8,077 nucleotides of DNA from Actinomycetes bacterium (GTDB lineage Bacteria; Actinomycetota; Actinomycetes; Propionibacteriales; Nocardioidaceae), in NCBI GenBank assembly GCA_023460975.1, contig JAEWOG010000036.1:1-8077 (forward strand), given 5' to 3'. The notes under the pieces are model-generated. The model had not been told where the DNA came from and did not search any database. It saw only the letters and a program-made list of their open reading frames with translations. Made by a program: the position numbers and the translations under genes. This document shows, piece after piece, positions 6,119 through 8,077 of the stretch (positions within the stretch are counted from its first letter, which is position 1; the number at the start of each line of letters is the position of its first letter).

Positions 6119-6925
6119 ATGAGCGAACTGACGGGGTACGTCGAGACGTGGTGGAGCGCCGTGGGCGAGTTCGGGTCCCTCCTCGAACGGCTGCCCGACG
6201 ACGCCTGGCACCTCCCCACCGACCTCGCGGGGTGGGACGTCCACGCGGTCGTCGCCCACACCGCCCACCTCGAAGCCCTGCTGGCCGGGACACCGCACGA
6301 CGACGTAGAGATCGGCAACGCCCCGCACGCCGTGGGGATGATGGGCCAGTTCACCGAGCAGGGCGTCGTCGCCCGCCGGGGACGCAGCCCGCACGACCTC
6401 ATCGACGAGATCCGTACGAGCACCGCCGCCCGCCATGCGGCGCTGGTCGCCGATCCGCCCACCGACCCCGATGCTCCGGCGCCCGGGCTGTTCGGGGCGA
6501 TCGGTTGGAGCACCCGCACGCTGCTGCGCAACCGCCCGCTCGACGTCTTCATGCACGAGCAGGACATCCGCCGCGCCGTCGGCCTGCCCGGCGGCATGGA
6601 CGCGCCGGCGGCGATCCACACCGCCGACTACCTGCTCGAGAGCCTCCCCTTCTCCATCGCCAAGAAGGCCGCCCTGCCTGCCGGAACCTGCGTCGTCCTC
6701 CAGGTCGCGGGTCACGCCCCCGTGGCCGCCGAGGTCGGCGACGACGGGCGCGGACGACGCGTCGATGCCGCGACGGCGACCCCGGACGTACGACTCACGA
6801 CCGACCGGGAGTCGTACCTCCTCCTCGCCGGAGGCCGGCGTACCCCCGACCCGGCGCGCGTCAACGTCGCCGGCGACGCCGAGCTCGGCCAGCGGCTGCG
6901 CACGTCCCTGGCGGTGACGCCGTGA
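6119..6925 (+). CDS. Maleylpyruvate isomerase / DinB-like family protein (MDMPI N-terminal domain)
   Basis: This 268-residue protein resembles the actinobacterial mycothiol-dependent maleylpyruvate isomerase family (TIGR03086-like, DinB/MDMPI fold), predicted cytosolic. The N-terminal four-helix part has LPTDLAGWDVHAVVAHTAHL with candidate metal ligand His47. The later LDVFMHEQDIRRAVGLPGG supplies His146 and Asp142, at the positions where characterised MDMPI uses a Glu-xxx-His pair; Asp in place of Glu is worth noting. The C-terminal 85 or so residues resemble the SCP2-like/MDMPI C-terminal domain (VLQVAGHAPVAAEV, VRLTTDRESYLLLAGGRR). True substrate is uncertain: most relatives are unassigned thiol-transfer or isomerase enzymes. 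The ATG at 6119 is chosen from the leaderless promoter before it. The gene overlaps the dehydrogenase gene by GTGA at 6922-6925, suggesting translational coupling. Confidence 0.85.
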   Translation: MSELTGYVETWWSAVGEFGSLLERLPDDAWHLPTDLAGWDVHAVVAHTAHLEALLAGTPHDDVEIGNAPHAVGMMGQFTEQGVVARRGRSPHDLIDEIRTSTAARHAALVADPPTDPDAPAPGLFGAIGWSTRTLLRNRPLDVFMHEQDIRRAVGLPGGMDAPAAIHTADYLLESLPFSIAKKAALPAGTCVVLQVAGHAPVAAEVGDDGRGRRVDAATATPDVRLTTDRESYLLLAGGRRTPDPARVNVAGDAELGQRLRTSLAVTP

Positions 6926-7860
6926 GCGACGCCCCCACCACGTGGCGCCCCGATGACATGCCGAGCCTGGCGGGCCTCACGGCGGTCGTGACGGGCCCCA
7001 CCGTGGGTGGCCTGGGCTTCCACACGGCGTACGAACTGGCCCGCAACTCCGCCCGCGTGATCCTCGTGGGGCGCAACCCGGCGAAGGTCGCCGAGGCGGC
7101 CCGCGAGATCCATGCCAGCCAACCCGGCGCCGACCTGGGCATGGTGGAGGCCGACCTGTCTCGCCTGGACTCCGTACGACGCGCAGCCGACGACCTGCTC
7201 ACCGAGTCGCGCATCGACCTGCTCGTCAACAACGCCGGCGTGATGGCGCCACAGCCAGCCCAGACGGTGGACGGCCTGGACCTGCAGATGGCCACCAACC
7301 ACTTCGGGCCGTTCCTGCTGACGGGGCTGCTGTTCCCCAAGCTCAGCGAAGCGCCGGCGGGGCGGGTCGTCACCGTGTCGTCGCAGATGCACCGGATCGC
7401 CCGTTCGGCCCCGCTGAGCGACCCTCGACGCACGCACGGAACCGTCTGGCGCTGGACCGGCTACGGCCAGGCCAAACTGGCCAACCTGCTGTTCACCTAC
7501 GAACTGCAGCGGCGCCTCGACGCGGGCGGGCACCGCGTACGCGCCCTCGCCGCGCACCCCGGATTCGCTGGCACCCACCTGGCCGTCAACAGTCAGGTGC
7601 CCCAGAGCTCGCGCCGGCGCGCCTCGATCCTCGACGCCACGATCCGTGCGGTGTCGCAGTCCGCAGCCCAGGGCGCCTGGCCGACCCTCATGGCGGCCAC
7701 CGCGGACCTCCCAGGCGGCTCGTACGTCGGCCCTCGAGGCGTCGCCGAGTTCAGCGGCGAACCCACCCTCGTCACGCCCCACGCGATGGCGCTGGACGAG
7801 GTGTCCCAGCGCAGGCTGTGGGAGATCAGCGAGGAGGCCGTCGGGCTCGTGTGGCCCTGA
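6922..7860 (+). CDS. Short-chain dehydrogenase/reductase, retinol-dehydrogenase-like
   Basis: This 312-residue NAD(P)-dependent oxidoreductase has a Rossmann fold. The cofactor loop reads VVTGPTVGGLG (residues 22-32), a variant of the usual TGxxxGIG, followed by VILVGRN (46-52), whose Arg suggests NADP preference. NNAGVM is at 103-108, the VTVSSQMHR strand with the likely catalytic Ser at 153/154, and Tyr181-xxx-Lys185 in GYGQAKLANLLFTYELQRRL. The insertion between Ser and Tyr and the KLANLLF pattern match the retinol dehydrogenase/protochlorophyllide reductase branch; the substrate is unknown. The start is GTG 6922, overlapping the preceding stop (GTGA) with only a weak GGCGGTG upstream, so translation probably depends on coupling. 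The same frame stays open far upstream, but that part lies inside the preceding gene and reads as Arg/Pro-rich nonsense. No intrinsic terminator with a T-tract follows on this strand; the repeat array begins six bases after the stop. Confidence 0.9.
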   Translation: MSDAPTTWRPDDMPSLAGLTAVVTGPTVGGLGFHTAYELARNSARVILVGRNPAKVAEAAREIHASQPGADLGMVEADLSRLDSVRRAADDLLTESRIDLLVNNAGVMAPQPAQTVDGLDLQMATNHFGPFLLTGLLFPKLSEAPAGRVVTVSSQMHRIARSAPLSDPRRTHGTVWRWTGYGQAKLANLLFTYELQRRLDAGGHRVRALAAHPGFAGTHLAVNSQVPQSSRRRASILDATIRAVSQSAAQGAWPTLMAATADLPGGSYVGPRGVAEFSGEPTLVTPHAMALDEVSQRRLWEISEEAVGLVWP

Positions 7861-7865
7861 CGGGT

Positions 7866-8077
7866 GTCATACAAACCCGGCTCACTCCGGGCTTGCGTCA
7901 TACAAACCCGGCTCACTCCGGGCTGGCGTCATACAAACCCGCACGCCCCGGCCCCGCGTCATACAAACCCGCACCAATACGTACGCATCCGCATGACGCA
8001 GGAGCCCAACCGACCCATTCGTATGACGCAGACCGCCCACCGGCCCCGCGTCATACAAACCCGGCTCACCCCAGCCC
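7866..8077. repeat. Non-coding array of ~31-bp-spaced GCGTCATAC elements (runs off the window)
   Basis: The 14-mer GTCATACAAACCCG occurs exactly at 7866-7879, 7897-7910, 7928-7941, 7958-7971 and 8050-8063. Two inverted partial copies fill the gap: ATGACGCA at 7993-8000 and GTATGACGCA at 8021-8030. Taking the centre of each GTCAT/ATGAC, steps are 31, 31, 30, 35, 30 and 27 bases, a mean near 31, close to three helical turns. The first two units are almost identical over 31 bases and diverge at one position near the end. Later units keep only the core. A period of 31 is not a multiple of three, so the array is not a protein repeat. Likely roles are a set of protein-binding sites or a dispersed intergenic repeat family; neither is shown. 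Confidence 0.85.
7873..7922 (-). terminator. Two small hairpins with T-rich tail on the minus strand (possible weak terminator)
   Basis: In the first two repeat units a 5-bp stem CCCGG/CCGGG with a six-base loop is present (7876-7880 with 7887-7891, and 7907-7911 with 7918-7922). Read on the minus strand each stem is followed by TTTGT, the arrangement of a weak intrinsic terminator. It could end a convergent gene lying to the right of the window. On the plus strand the bases after the stem are not T-rich. The later units lack the stem, so it is not the conserved part of the array. Confidence 0.3.

Noticed and set aside
5172..6122. Long plus-strand open frame opposite the thioredoxin-NHL gene
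   Set aside because: The translation is Asp/Arg/Val-rich without motifs, while the minus strand encodes the CCINC thioredoxin domain and propeller.
6148..6921. N-terminal extension of the short-chain dehydrogenase
   Set aside because: The frame is open but Arg/Pro-rich and lies wholly within the isomerase-family gene. The dehydrogenase fold begins shortly after GTG 6922.
7593..7916. Minus-strand open frame spanning the repeats (SEPGLYDT-like peptide)
   Set aside because: The 31-base period shifts frame at each unit, and the rest of the frame lies antisense to the well-supported dehydrogenase gene.
7866..8077. CRISPR array
   Set aside because: The constant part is only about 14-16 bases, the first two intervening stretches are nearly identical rather than unique, some copies are inverted, and no cas gene is visible.

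Overview
The window is a stretch of high-GC (about 70%) actinobacterial chromosome. It has densely packed genes, ATGA/GTGA stop-start overlaps, leaderless-type promoters and a maleylpyruvate isomerase-family (mycothiol-associated) protein. Frequent CGTACG hexamers and the gene content resemble Nocardioidaceae or related Propionibacteriales, but that placement is an impression, not a demonstrated assignment.

Layout. (1) Bases 1-557 are the 3' end of an acyl-CoA dehydrogenase gene, closed by a perfect 32-nt palindromic terminator. (2) Bases 691-3990 are a four-gene operon: ABC ATPase, ABC-2 type permease, DesK-type histidine kinase and NarL/DesR-type response regulator. Each junction is a 4-base ATGA overlap. 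The promoter region carries inverted TGACA/TGTCA elements that look like a response-regulator operator. This is the layout of a self-contained sense-and-export module, comparable to Bacillus drug/lipid-responsive HK-RR-ABC-2 systems. (3) On the minus strand, 3987-4211 is a small two-helix membrane protein that shares its stop bases with the response regulator. Upstream of it, 4245-6038 encodes a thioredoxin-NHL propeller protein resembling animal NHLRC2. (4) A divergent leaderless promoter at about 6082-6118 drives 6119-7860: a maleylpyruvate isomerase/DinB-like protein, then a short-chain dehydrogenase overlapping it by GTGA. (5) From 7866 to the window end lies a non-coding array of about seven copies of a GCGTCATAC-centred element. 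Spacing is about 31 bp (near three helical turns), and two copies are inverted.

The coding part is ordinary accessory metabolism plus one signalling/transport operon, with every expected catalytic residue visible. The least explained features are the 31-bp-periodic array at the right edge, the operator architecture before the ABC operon, and the strong CGTACG enrichment with GTA-CGN pairing. No phage, transposon, CRISPR, tRNA or rRNA signal was seen.
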